NCBI GenBank assembly: GCA_002450155.1
Contig: DJYO01000020.1
Coordinates: 1-48,881 of the forward strand
DNA length: 48,881 bases
DNA from: Mageeibacillus sp. UBA6976
Lineage (GTDB): Bacteria; Bacillota; Clostridia; Saccharofermentanales; Saccharofermentanaceae
Reading direction: 5' to 3'
The translations under genes and the position numbers were made by a program. Below the pieces are notes generated by a model. It ran no database searches and was not told the DNA's origin. It saw only the letters and a program-made list of their open reading frames with translations. Numbering within the stretch: position 1 is the first letter of the stretch; every line of letters begins with the position of its first letter. Positions 15,497 to 23,383 of the stretch are shown here, in pieces.

Positions 15497-15516
15497 TGAT
15501 CATTCTATCATCGTGA

Positions 15517-16029
15517 CTATTCTCCGTATATTTTCGAATCGTAGTTTCTGAACATTAAATAGTACGGGTTCTTATTGAAACGCCATACTGCTATCCCGAT
15601 ATTGTATTTCTCGAGAATGCCTTCATCGAGTTTTGCGTTTGCTTTATATAATTCAGTTTTATGCTTTTTCTCTTCAGGCATATCTTTTAACAAAGAAGCA
15701 GGGAGCTCACGCCATTCATTATCGATGTGCAACGTCTCATCAAGTCTTTCAACAGGAACATCTAACCCGAGTCCGTTTATCTGATCAAGCTTGTACACGT
15801 TTGCAAGTATCAATGCTCTCTGCTGTTTGTTAACCTTATCTCCGTTTGCAATCGATATGAGTGTTTCTGTTACGCCTATTCTCTCTTCAACGGAATAGTA
15901 GTCATCGATCCCAAGCTGAACGAACTTATACAGTTCTCTTTGTATGACCCTCAGCTCATAATCTTCAGCGATCATCTTCTGCAAGTAATTGGCATATGTT
16001 AATAGTCTTTCTTTGAAATTATTAGCCAT
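15517..16029 (-). CDS. 170-aa protein of unknown function, accessory cluster
   Basis: I do not recognise this soluble, mostly helical 170-aa protein. Visible features are a helical first 120 residues rich in Tyr, Leu and Asp/Glu (YANYLQKMIAEDYEL, SVEERIGVTETLISIANGD) and a C-terminal stretch with WRFNKNPYYLMFRNYDSK. There is no signal peptide, membrane helix or Cys cluster. It begins 15 bp after the HD phosphohydrolase stop, with GGAGGAATACTG before the ATG, so it is the last gene of the leftward cluster led by the sigma/WYL protein. It may be a partner of the HD enzyme (inference from position only). Confidence 0.65.
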   Translation of the reverse strand: MANNFKERLLTYANYLQKMIAEDYELRVIQRELYKFVQLGIDDYYSVEERIGVTETLISIANGDKVNKQQRALILANVYKLDQINGLGLDVPVERLDETLHIDNEWRELPASLLKDMPEEKKHKTELYKANAKLDEGILEKYNIGIAVWRFNKNPYYLMFRNYDSKIYGE

Positions 16030-16044
16030 CAGTATTCCTCCTTA

Positions 16045-16617
16045 TCAGATGCCCATCTTCGCCGCAGTCGAGTCAGCAAGCTGGGTGAACATTATGTTAG
16101 GATTCTTCGAGATCATCTTCCTCATCAGTGCCTTGTATTCCTCATCGCCGCCATACTCGCCCATGTGGTAGTAGATGCAGAGTTTTTCCTCTACGGTCAT
16201 GCTGATGATGTTCTTCTCTATGAGCTCTATGGATCTCTCGCTGTGTCTCTTGTCTACGCCGTCGACGAACAAGATCACGGGTTCGCCGTTCTTCATAACG
16301 AATTTCCTCTGGTCACATTTGCACATGTCGTGAAACATACCAATGATGTACGGCGACTCTTCGCGCGACCAGCGAAGGCCTTCTTCAGCGGTGTACTGAA
16401 GAAGGAACTCGGTCACCTTCATGCTGTGATCGAAATTGCCTCCGATCCAGTCTCCGTGGAACCTGATAGATGACGGCGCGGTGAAGTAATTAGCTTCGCG
16501 CAGGTATGTAAGCGCTTTCTCGCTCTTGAGGTCCGGGAAACGGTCCACAAGCTTGCAGTACTTTTCCATGTTTGCTTCAGTTGCAGCTTCAAAGAGTTCT
16601 TTAAGTTCTTTGCACAT
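16045..16617 (-). CDS. HD-domain phosphohydrolase
   Basis: A 190-aa protein with the HD metal-dependent phosphohydrolase pattern: NFDHSMKV (His64), GMFHDMCKCD (His96-Asp97), RHSERSIEL (His125) and IYYHMG (His151). All metal ligands are present. The domain spans about residues 50-185, preceded by a helical segment. Family members hydrolyse nucleotides, cyclic nucleotides or (p)ppGpp; the substrate cannot be told here. It sits between the 416-aa unknown (36 bp upstream) and the 170-aa unknown (15 bp downstream), in one direction, as expected of an operon. It is the only member of the cluster with an obvious catalytic site, so it is a plausible effector. Confidence 0.85.
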   Translation of the reverse strand: MCKELKELFEAATEANMEKYCKLVDRFPDLKSEKALTYLREANYFTAPSSIRFHGDWIGGNFDHSMKVTEFLLQYTAEEGLRWSREESPYIIGMFHDMCKCDQRKFVMKNGEPVILFVDGVDKRHSERSIELIEKNIISMTVEEKLCIYYHMGEYGGDEEYKALMRKMISKNPNIMFTQLADSTAAKMGI

Positions 16618-16653
16618 GATTCTATCCTCTCTTTCTTCAGAACATCACGTTCG

Positions 16654-17904
16654 TTACTCTTTATCGTTCTTATTATTTTTCTTGAATCTGACTTTCTTCA
16701 TGTCTCCGTCTTTATTACAGCGGTACACGGACTTCGGTGAGGTAAGGTAAGGTCCTATCTCGCAGATATCGTTCATAAATTCCGAGAAGAGGCTGCGAAG
16801 GCTGACAGGCTCCTTGCTCTTGCATATGGGACCGTACCTAAATCCGTCCTTATCCACGATCTCGTAACCAAAGCCGTTCCACTCTTTGAATTCTTCGATC
16901 GTCACATCAACCGCTTTGCCGCCTTCGAACTTCACCGTCACAAAGAACCACGGATCGATAACGTAGTCGAAGTAATCCCCACCTGACTCATAGAGCACCA
17001 TCGTCTTGGCCTTCTCTGTCTCTTCGTAGATCTCGCAGCAGAAGGTCCAGTAAACGCACGGCTTGTCGGTCTTGATCATGCCGCCGTAGGGTCCTATGAC
17101 CTCAAAGATCTTGTTGAGCTGTGCGATTGCCTTGTTCGTTGCCTTGTTCATCTTCAGAGCCCTGTCCCTCCGCTTTAGGAAACGGATATCGTAAAGCAGG
17201 GCCTCACGGATCTCGGACTCTTTGGTAAGCTCCTTGCCTCTTCTGGGACTGATCTCTTTTGCAAGCGGGATAACCGCGCTCTGCTTTATGATCTTTTTCT
17301 CAAAGCCCATCTCGAGCTTCTCGCGCCTGACCCACTCGGTGACCTTGGCCTCGTCCACGTTGCCGTTCTCGTCAAGGAAATACTGCCCGAGGAACTTTTT
17401 CTCGAACAGATTCCAAAGCGTCGCCGGGACCTGATCGTAGAACAATGTGAGCCTTTCACCCCTCTTAAAGCTGTACCTGTCGTTGTTCATATTCCTGTCA
17501 GGAAGCAGGATGTAATTGCAGGGAAGTTCGGCCCATGCGAGGAACTCATATAAAAGCTGTACGAGATTGTTTTCCGGCGACAGGTATTTATCTGTTTCTT
17601 CCGCAAGGAGAACAAAGGAAGCTTCGTTAGTGTAAAGCTTCAGGCCCTTGTCCCTGTTTATGTACTCTGCCACCCACTTGATCAAGGTCCACTGGCTCAT
17701 GAGCGTATCCGCGCGGAGGTCTCCATCAAAGTAAAGGCAGTCAAGGTCGTTTGCCGCTCTCCATGCATCGTACTTGGCGTGTTCTTCTTTTGTTTCTCCA
17801 TACTCGGGCTTGGTCCTGAGCATCTTCAACCTGTAAAGGCAGAAGTTTCTTACAAGGTTCTTGCTGTAGTCTTTTCCAAGGATCTTCTTCATTAAGTTTT
17901 TCAT
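16654..17904 (-). CDS. 416-aa protein of unknown function, accessory cluster
   Basis: Not recognised. The start at ATG 17904 is chosen for the GGGAGGTATTAAAC upstream; the longer in-frame reading crosses two leader hairpins. The protein is soluble. A basic N-terminus (MKNLMKKILGKDYSKNLVRN) leads to an alpha/beta-looking first half with TLIKWVAEYINRDKGLKLY and PCNYILLPDRNMNNDRYSF. A charged helical middle rich in Lys/Arg follows, then a C-terminal domain of about 110 residues with DYVIDPWFFVTVKFEGGKA, EEFKEWNGFGYEIVDKDG and a very basic tail. The Lys/Arg clusters would suit nucleic-acid contact, but that is speculation. Composition matches the sigma/WYL and HD genes, supporting one unit. Confidence 0.65.
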   Translation of the reverse strand: MKNLMKKILGKDYSKNLVRNFCLYRLKMLRTKPEYGETKEEHAKYDAWRAANDLDCLYFDGDLRADTLMSQWTLIKWVAEYINRDKGLKLYTNEASFVLLAEETDKYLSPENNLVQLLYEFLAWAELPCNYILLPDRNMNNDRYSFKRGERLTLFYDQVPATLWNLFEKKFLGQYFLDENGNVDEAKVTEWVRREKLEMGFEKKIIKQSAVIPLAKEISPRRGKELTKESEIREALLYDIRFLKRRDRALKMNKATNKAIAQLNKIFEVIGPYGGMIKTDKPCVYWTFCCEIYEETEKAKTMVLYESGGDYFDYVIDPWFFVTVKFEGGKAVDVTIEEFKEWNGFGYEIVDKDGFRYGPICKSKEPVSLRSLFSEFMNDICEIGPYLTSPKSVYRCNKDGDMKKVRFKKNNKNDKE

Positions 17905-17930
17905 GTTTAATACCTCCCATGAATAAATAA

Positions 17931-17983
17931 GCCCCGGAAAAACCGGAGCATGCCAATAAATAACCCTGCAGCTATCTGCAGGG
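17931..17983 (-). promoter_or_regulatory. Two tandem leader hairpins before the 416-aa gene
   Basis: Reading leftwards, CCCTGCAG-ATAG-CTGCAGGG (17983-17964) is followed by TTATTTATT, then a second hairpin, GCTCCGG-TTTTT-CCGGGGC (17949-17931, one mismatch), again followed by TTATTTATT and directly by the ribosome site. The first is terminator-like and could attenuate read-through from the upstream genes; the second lies where it could affect translation of the 416-aa protein. Confidence 0.5.
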
Positions 17984-18071
17984 CCAAATCCGTTTAGTTG
18001 TTCTTCGCTTTTGTCAGCCTCCAAACTGATTGAACTGGAAAAACGCTTCTACTTATATTATGGTGCTGAGT

Positions 18072-18091
18072 ATGTATAAAATTTTATACAT
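18072..18091. promoter_or_regulatory. Perfect 20-bp palindrome, possible operator
   Basis: ATGTATAAAATTTTATACAT is an exact palindrome, 9 bp past the stop of the 311-aa gene and upstream of the leader hairpins. It could be a protein-binding site or part of an internal promoter. I did not find a second exact copy by eye. Confidence 0.45.
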
Positions 18092-18099
18092 GGGTGGTT

Positions 18100-19035
18100 T
18101 TATTGGATTCCCAGCTCCTTCTTTCGTTCTTCAATCAATGCTTTTGCGTACGTTTCAAATCTTTCTTTTCCAATTCTATTTCGGTAGTAGATCCTAATTC
18201 CGCGTTTGACGATCAGCAAAGAAAGGAGTTCTAACATTTTTATGTAATCTTCTATGCCTTTACCATCTTTCCAGATCTCTGCAGGTGTTTGATCAATAAC
18301 CAGCTTTGAATACCCACGATCTTTATAGTAATCCATGAGCATTAATTTTTTGATTATTTCTTTACGACTTGGATTACCATGAAACATTATGAACATATCC
18401 TTTGGATATCTAGTCACTTGATTATTATTAACACCTTTTCTAGTCAACTTTTTACAGAAGACTTCTTCAATATCAGTAGACTCTTTTTTTGAAAACTCTT
18501 CGCGACTAAGATAATTGCTTAACTTATACCAGCATGTGTCTGAATCACCGCCCGGATTCTTCATCACAGGGCAAAAGTTACCAGCTGTATATACAACACT
18601 GCAAAAGAGTTCCAACGCAGATTTAAGTTCTTCATTTTCCGATTTGTTCAAGTATATCCATGTTTCTTTTTTGGGGGGTTTTGGTTTTAAAACAATTACA
18701 GCATTTGGACCAGTTAACACATCGGCAGTAATCTTAAAATAGCAATTGCAAGCACCAGTGCATCTGTAGTACAAGTAGCTTTCGCCGGTCTTTCTGTCGT
18801 AACGGTTCTTTTGGTTAAAACAGGGATAACGGTCATATGACTTCATAGCATATTCCCATCTCTCTGCATCAGGGATATTACTGCTTTTCCATGTCTGATA
18901 AACATTAATCAAACTAATCGGATCATTGTTTTTATTCTTTTTAAAAGCCTGGCTTTTCGTAATTCCAAACTCATCTGCTTCCCATATATCCCTAAATACA
19001 AACTCTTTCAGTTTTTCAGGCACTTTCTCACTCAT
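18100..19035 (-). CDS. 311-aa Cys-containing protein of unknown function, accessory cluster
   Basis: Not recognised. Its ATG overlaps the last 8 bp of the sigma/WYL gene (ATGAGTGA), implying translational coupling. The N-terminal 60 residues are charged. Residues 70-105 hold a small Cys/aromatic cluster (YPCFNQKNRYDRKTGESYLYY followed by CTGACNCYFK) that may bind a metal. The middle has further Cys residues. The C-terminal third is basic and helical with RKEIIKKLMLMDYYKDRG, LVIDQTPAEIW and RIYYRNRIGKERFE. No membrane helices. The gene is noticeably richer in A+T than the sigma/WYL and 416-aa genes on either side, so it may be a later insertion that captured the coupling. Function open. Confidence 0.65.
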   Translation of the reverse strand: MSEKVPEKLKEFVFRDIWEADEFGITKSQAFKKNKNNDPISLINVYQTWKSSNIPDAERWEYAMKSYDRYPCFNQKNRYDRKTGESYLYYRCTGACNCYFKITADVLTGPNAVIVLKPKPPKKETWIYLNKSENEELKSALELFCSVVYTAGNFCPVMKNPGGDSDTCWYKLSNYLSREEFSKKESTDIEEVFCKKLTRKGVNNNQVTRYPKDMFIMFHGNPSRKEIIKKLMLMDYYKDRGYSKLVIDQTPAEIWKDGKGIEDYIKMLELLSLLIVKRGIRIYYRNRIGKERFETYAKALIEERKKELGIQ

Positions 19036-20503
19036 ACTTCTCCCTCATCCTTTCCAGCTCTTCCTTTATCAGAGCTCTTACTTCCTCATCTGTTATCTCG
19101 ACCAGGCCGGAGTACTGCATTGCCCAGTGGACTATCATTTTCGGGTCCGCTTTGATCGAGGCATAGATATAGGCCGGGTCAGCGCCTTTCGGTGTGCGGA
19201 GGACCTTGAAGTGCTCGCCGAACCAGTCGTGCAGGAAGGTGAAGCCCTTCTGGTCATGGTTATCTATCCTGATCTCTATGTCCCTGGGCTCGCCGTATGC
19301 CATGTAAATGTGCTCGGCCATGTAAGTCTCGGGATTCCAGAAATCGTCTGTGAACTTGTAGTCACTGATCGGGATCGTCTTTTTCCTGACGGGTCTGCCT
19401 TTCTCATCTACTACGATCTCGATATCGCTCATGAGATCGACGCGGTAGTGGAAGATGTTGGTGCTCCCCTCGTGGAAGCCCAGGCAGTAGTAGTTATCGT
19501 GGTAGACGACAAGGTGATAGGGCCTTAATGTGTAGATTCTGTCATTTCCCTCTTTGTCCTTGTTGGACTCGAGCTTTGAGGTCTTCGTGTAGTGGTTGAA
19601 CTTGAAACTTATCAGGCTCTTGCCGAAGATTGCCTGCTGAAGGATGCCGTAATTCTCCGCGATGATGCTTTCGCCTGATTTCTTGCTCAATCGGCCGTGA
19701 GCGCTCTTGGGATTGAACAGGAGCTTTTGGGCGTCCCTGTCCCAGAACGGTGAATGATAGTACTCGCTCGCCGTCGAAAGTATCTTTCTGACAAGCTCGC
19801 TTTTCTCCTCATAGGTAAGCATGTCTGACAAGCACACACTGCTGATCAGCTTGTCCATCTCTCTATATGAGAAAAGGTGCTTATAGTACAGATCAGTGAG
19901 CTTGCCCTGATCGTTTCCCTTTTGCGTTATCTTATCTTCGAGGACCAGGTTCTTTATAAGTTTTGTATAAGTCAGACGGTCGATCTTATCCTGGAAACCG
20001 TACTTCAAGTAGCAATACTGGAAGTGCCAGTTCATGATATCCGCCTGGGTCAGCGTGTGCTTCTCGTCAGACCACATGCGCATAACATCCTGGATCTGTA
20101 CAGCCCACCTGTCACTTTCCTTTTTGCCTGTTCTCTTGCTCTGCTTTTTCGGTTCAGGCTTAAACTCATCGCGGTCAAGCGGCTTGACCGTATCACCCGG
20201 CTTATCGCCCTTGCTTCTGTTCTTACGCATGCTTCTCCCGCGCTCTTCCCAGACCTTGATAAACGACATCTGGATATATACGGAAGCAAATGTCTTGAAC
20301 TTGGCCTGGCTCTCATTGCCGGGGTCGTAATTCTGTGCTGCCTGATAAAGCCCCTTGGCGCCCTCCAAATAGAGGTCGTCTTTGAGATCGGCCGCAATGT
20401 TATAGCCGTACTTCTTGTTTATCCAATAATCAATGAGGTATTCATACTCACGGAAGAGCTGCTCTGCATCACCAGCGGATCCATTCTTTACATCTTCATC
20501 CAT
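19028..20503 (-). CDS. Sigma-70 region-2-like domain fused to a WYL domain, probable regulator
   Basis: A 491-aa regulator with an unusual build. Residues about 14-95 resemble sigma-70 region 2: LIDYWINKKYG, DLKDDLYLEGAKGLYQAAQNY and FKTFASVYIQMSFIKVWEERG, matching the DDL-x-QxG-xxGL-xxAxxxFD and F-x-TYA-xxYI pattern of region 2.1-2.4. A Lys/Arg-rich linker (95-130) follows, then a helical segment (about 140-275), and a WYL domain (about 285-445) with LRPYHLVVYHDNYYCLGFH and FHYRVDLMSDIEIV. No sigma region 4 is visible. WYL domains bind ligands, probably nucleic acid or nucleotides, and often control defence genes. A good promoter lies upstream and the 311-aa gene overlaps its end. Sigma-like promoter opening under WYL control is inference. 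Confidence 0.75.
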   Translation of the reverse strand: MDEDVKNGSAGDAEQLFREYEYLIDYWINKKYGYNIAADLKDDLYLEGAKGLYQAAQNYDPGNESQAKFKTFASVYIQMSFIKVWEERGRSMRKNRSKGDKPGDTVKPLDRDEFKPEPKKQSKRTGKKESDRWAVQIQDVMRMWSDEKHTLTQADIMNWHFQYCYLKYGFQDKIDRLTYTKLIKNLVLEDKITQKGNDQGKLTDLYYKHLFSYREMDKLISSVCLSDMLTYEEKSELVRKILSTASEYYHSPFWDRDAQKLLFNPKSAHGRLSKKSGESIIAENYGILQQAIFGKSLISFKFNHYTKTSKLESNKDKEGNDRIYTLRPYHLVVYHDNYYCLGFHEGSTNIFHYRVDLMSDIEIVVDEKGRPVRKKTIPISDYKFTDDFWNPETYMAEHIYMAYGEPRDIEIRIDNHDQKGFTFLHDWFGEHFKVLRTPKGADPAYIYASIKADPKMIVHWAMQYSGLVEITDEEVRALIKEELERMREKYE

Positions 20504-20593
20504 ATCTGTATCTCCACGTTTCCATAAACAATCCCCCTATTACTTATCAACGCAACGAAAATCTTGAGCCTTTTATATTATCGATATACCCTT

Positions 20594-20621
20594 ATTATAT
20601 GCGGGCTCAGAAACACTTCAA
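20594..20621 (-). promoter_or_regulatory. Promoter of the sigma/WYL-led cluster
   Basis: Minus strand: TTGAAG (20621-20616), 16-bp spacer, TATAAT (20599-20594). The leader is about 84 nt and ends in GTGGAGATACAGAT before the ATG. It contains the small palindrome TATCGATA. The rest of the 338-bp interval 20504-20841 holds only the guaA terminator; I see no gene. Confidence 0.6.
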
Positions 20622-20718
20622 CAATAATCGCAAGGACAAGTCGCCGTCTGCTCAAAACCAATAATTGATTTCTTCGAAACAACAAAACGAAAAAACCGAT
20701 TAAAACAAGAAAATAAAA

Positions 20719-20753
20719 AGACCCTGCACACCAGTTAAGGTGTCACAAGGTCT
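20719..20753 (-). terminator. Terminator of the GMP synthase subunit gene
   Basis: Reading leftwards: AGACC...CACC (20753-20737) pairs with GGTG...GGGTCT (20730-20719) around a short loop, followed by TTTTTATTTTC. Confidence 0.7.
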
Positions 20754-20841
20754 TATTTGGTTCTTTCTTAACTCTCTATCCAGTCAGGCTAATTTCTTTT
20801 GCCCCCAAGAGGATAAAGTGTTTTGGTTCTGAACATTGAGA

Positions 20842-21822
20842 TTACTCGTACTCTATCGTTCCGGTAGGCTTGGGTGTAATGTCGTAGAGGACACGGTTAA
20901 CGCCCTTTACTTCTGCAACGATCCTCTGCTCGATCCTGTCAAGGAGATCGTAGGGGATGCGCTCGATGGTTGCTGTCATGGCATCCTTGGTGTTGACGGC
21001 ACGGATGATGACGGGCCATTCGAATGCGCGCTCTCCGTTCTTGATGCCTGTTGACTTGAAGTCAGGAACAACTGTGAAGTACTGCCATACTTTGCCTGCG
21101 AGACCGGCGTTTGCAAATTCTTCTCTTAAGATAGCGTCTGATTCTCTTACTGCTTCGAGTCTGTCCCTTGTGATAGCACCGGGGCACCTTACGCCAAGGC
21201 CGGGTCCCGGGAAGGGCTGACGGTAAACCATGTTGTCAGGGAGACCTAAGGCTGTGCCTACAACACGTACCTCATCCTTGTAGAGATACTTAAGGGGTTC
21301 AACGAGCTCGAAGTCGAGTTCCGGAGGAAGGCCGCCGACATTGTGGTGAGCCTTGATGCCTTTCTCGCTCTCAAGGATGTCAGGGTAGATGGTGCCTTGG
21401 GCAAGGAAGGCGATGCCGTCTAATTTGGCAGCCTCTTCTGCAAAGACCTTGATGAATTCCTCGCCGATTATGTGACGCTTTGTCTCAGGCTCTGTTACGC
21501 CTTCGAGCAGACCGAGGAAGCGGTCGGTTGCGTCGATATAGATGAGGTTGGCCTTCATCTCGTCCTGGAAGACCTTGATGACCTGCTCGGGCTCGCCCTT
21601 ACGGAGAAGTCCGTGGTTTACATGTATGCTTACAAGTTGATCTCCTATAGCCTTTATGAGGAGAGCAGCAACGACTGAAGAATCGACTCCGCCTGAGAGG
21701 GCAAGAAGGACTTTCTTGTCTCCTACTTGAGCTCTGATCGCTTCGACCTGCTCGTTTATAAAAGCATCTGCTAGTTCGCGCCCGGTAATACGCTTCATTG
21801 AATCCGGCCTTTTATCTGCCAT
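20842..21822 (-). CDS. guaA: GMP synthase ATP-pyrophosphatase subunit, stand-alone (GuaA C-terminal part)
   Basis: A 326-aa protein that would aminate XMP to GMP using ATP and ammonia. It has the PP-loop LLALSGGVDSSVVAALL (about 39-55), HVNHGLLRKGE, the GLPPELDFELVEPLKYLYKDE region, YRQPFPGPGLGVR, and the C-terminal dimer domain ending in KPTGTIEYE. The usual N-terminal class I glutamine amidotransferase domain (about 190 aa) is missing. A GGAGGCGTTAT ribosome site before ATG 21822, with the divergent pyk start only 89 bp away, shows that this is the true N-terminus and not a truncation. Archaea use such split GMP synthases. An amidotransferase partner or a second full guaA must be elsewhere; none is in the window. 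Confidence 0.92.
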   Translation of the reverse strand: MADKRPDSMKRITGRELADAFINEQVEAIRAQVGDKKVLLALSGGVDSSVVAALLIKAIGDQLVSIHVNHGLLRKGEPEQVIKVFQDEMKANLIYIDATDRFLGLLEGVTEPETKRHIIGEEFIKVFAEEAAKLDGIAFLAQGTIYPDILESEKGIKAHHNVGGLPPELDFELVEPLKYLYKDEVRVVGTALGLPDNMVYRQPFPGPGLGVRCPGAITRDRLEAVRESDAILREEFANAGLAGKVWQYFTVVPDFKSTGIKNGERAFEWPVIIRAVNTKDAMTATIERIPYDLLDRIEQRIVAEVKGVNRVLYDITPKPTGTIEYE

Positions 21823-21911
21823 ATAACGCCTCCATATAAAAAATACTTAATCTGTATTTTACAATAGATTGGAGTACAATAGTAACAACTTTTCGAAAAG
21901 AGGATCATTAA

Positions 21912-23327
21912 ATGCGCAAGACTAAGATCATTTGCACCATTGGTCCGGCTTCTGCAGATGAGCAGACCCTGATCAGGATGTGCGAGGCAGGTATGAATGT
22001 CGCAAGACTCAACTTCTCTCACGGCACTCACGAAGAACACCAGGAGAAGATAGATCTTATCAAGAAGGTCAGAGACAAGCTCCATCTTCCTATAGCGATC
22101 ATGCTGGATACCAAAGGCCCTGAATACAGGATCAAGACCTTTAAGGACCATAAGATAGAGTTAGAAGACGGTGGCAAGTTCACACTTACAACGGATGATA
22201 TCGAAGGCGACGAGACCAAGGTTGCTGTAACATACAAGGACCTGCCCAGCCAGCTTAAGAAGGGGGACAGAGTCCTTATCAATAACGGACTCGTTATCCT
22301 TGAAGTAAACAACATCAAGGGTAATAACGTAAACTGCGATGTCGTGGTAGGCGGAGTCTTATCAGACAGAAAGAGCATGAACTTCCCGAACAAGGTCATG
22401 GAAGGCGATTACTTAAGCGAGCAGGATAAGAACGACCTGTTGTTCGGTATCAAGAATGGGGTTGATTTTGTTGCAGCATCTTTTGTATCGAGCAAGTCAG
22501 ATATGGAAGAGCTTCGTTCCTTCCTGGATGCAAACGGCGGCGAGGATATAGAGGTTATTGCCAAGATAGAGAACAGGGCCGGCGTTGATAATGCAGATGA
22601 GATCTGTGATATCGCTTCAGGCATCATGATCGCAAGAGGAGATCTGGGTGTCGAGATCCCCTTTGTTGAGGTCCCCAGCATTCAGAAGAGCCTTATCAAG
22701 AGATGCCGCTTGCTCGGCAGGAGAGTCATTACAGCTACTGAGATGCTGGAATCGATGATAAACAATCCCCGTCCTACAAGAGCAGAGATATCAGACGTTG
22801 CAAATGCAGTTTATGATGGTTCCTCAGCCATCATGCTCTCAGGTGAATCTGCTGCAGGCAAGTATCCTGTAGAGGCAGTTCAGGCAATGGCAAATGTTGC
22901 TGAATATACTGAGAAGAATATTAATTACGGTTCAAGATTCATCAATCAGGAATTCAAGATAAGGAATACCATAGATGCCGTATCCCACGCTACATGCGCC
23001 ATGGCGATGGATGTTAATGCGAGATGCATTGTTGTTCATTCCAGATCAGGCATTACGGCAAGAATGGTATCCAGATTCAGATGCCCTATTGATATCATCG
23101 GCATGACTACCAATGAGAAGAGCTGGAGGAAACTTAATCTCAGCTGGGGTGTGATCCCGATCCTGAATGAGGAATTCACATCAACGGATGTTATGTTCTA
23201 CCACGGACTTCAGGTTGCAAAAGACATCATGAAGTTAGAGAGCGGAGACCGTGTGGTCATGACAGGCGGTCTTATAAACGGCAAGAGAGGTAATACAAAT
23301 ACCATCAAGGTAGAAACCGTCAGCTGA
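21912..23327 (+). CDS. pyk: Pyruvate kinase
   Basis: Complete 471-aa pyruvate kinase, converting phosphoenolpyruvate and ADP to pyruvate and ATP in glycolysis. Motifs include TKIICTIGPAS, ARLNFSHGTHEEH, IMLDTKGPEYR, the active-site stretch VIAKIENRAGVDNADEI, IMIARGDLGVEIPF, RRVITATEMLESMI and LSGESAAGKYPVEAV. It lacks the extra PEP-utiliser-like C-terminal domain seen in Bacillus Pyk. ATG 21912 is preceded by AAGAGGATC. A strong terminator follows, so it is a single-gene unit divergent from the GMP synthase subunit gene. Confidence 0.98.
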   Translation: MRKTKIICTIGPASADEQTLIRMCEAGMNVARLNFSHGTHEEHQEKIDLIKKVRDKLHLPIAIMLDTKGPEYRIKTFKDHKIELEDGGKFTLTTDDIEGDETKVAVTYKDLPSQLKKGDRVLINNGLVILEVNNIKGNNVNCDVVVGGVLSDRKSMNFPNKVMEGDYLSEQDKNDLLFGIKNGVDFVAASFVSSKSDMEELRSFLDANGGEDIEVIAKIENRAGVDNADEICDIASGIMIARGDLGVEIPFVEVPSIQKSLIKRCRLLGRRVITATEMLESMINNPRPTRAEISDVANAVYDGSSAIMLSGESAAGKYPVEAVQAMANVAEYTEKNINYGSRFINQEFKIRNTIDAVSHATCAMAMDVNARCIVVHSRSGITARMVSRFRCPIDIIGMTTNEKSWRKLNLSWGVIPILNEEFTSTDVMFYHGLQVAKDIMKLESGDRVVMTGGLINGKRGNTNTIKVETVS

Positions 23328-23350
23328 ACTATAGATATTTAAGTTTAATG

Positions 23351-23383
23351 CAGCCGCGAAACCGTATTTCGTGGCTGTTTTTT
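23351..23383 (+). terminator. Terminator of pyk
   Basis: CAGCCGCGAAA (23351-23361) and TTTCGTGGCTG (23367-23377) form an 11-bp stem with one G-U pair, a 5-nt loop and a run of six T. Confidence 0.9.

Noticed and set aside
15297..15503. A 68-aa minus-strand frame over the toxin gene.
   Set aside because: It is the complement of the toxin and its terminator; its start has no ribosome site. The minus-strand signal is better explained by a non-coding antisense RNA.
18072..18091. The 20-bp palindrome as the terminator of the 311-aa gene.
   Set aside because: The stem would be almost pure A/T with no loop and no T run after it in the leftward direction; an operator is more likely.
19877..20527. 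A 216-aa plus-strand frame opposite the sigma/WYL gene.
   Set aside because: Shadow of the real gene; no ribosome site and no recognisable motif, while the minus strand shows two domains, a promoter and a ribosome site.
20842..21822. guaA as a truncated pseudogene.
   Set aside because: It has its own ribosome site, an intact PP-loop and C-terminus, and a terminator; it reads as a genuine stand-alone subunit.
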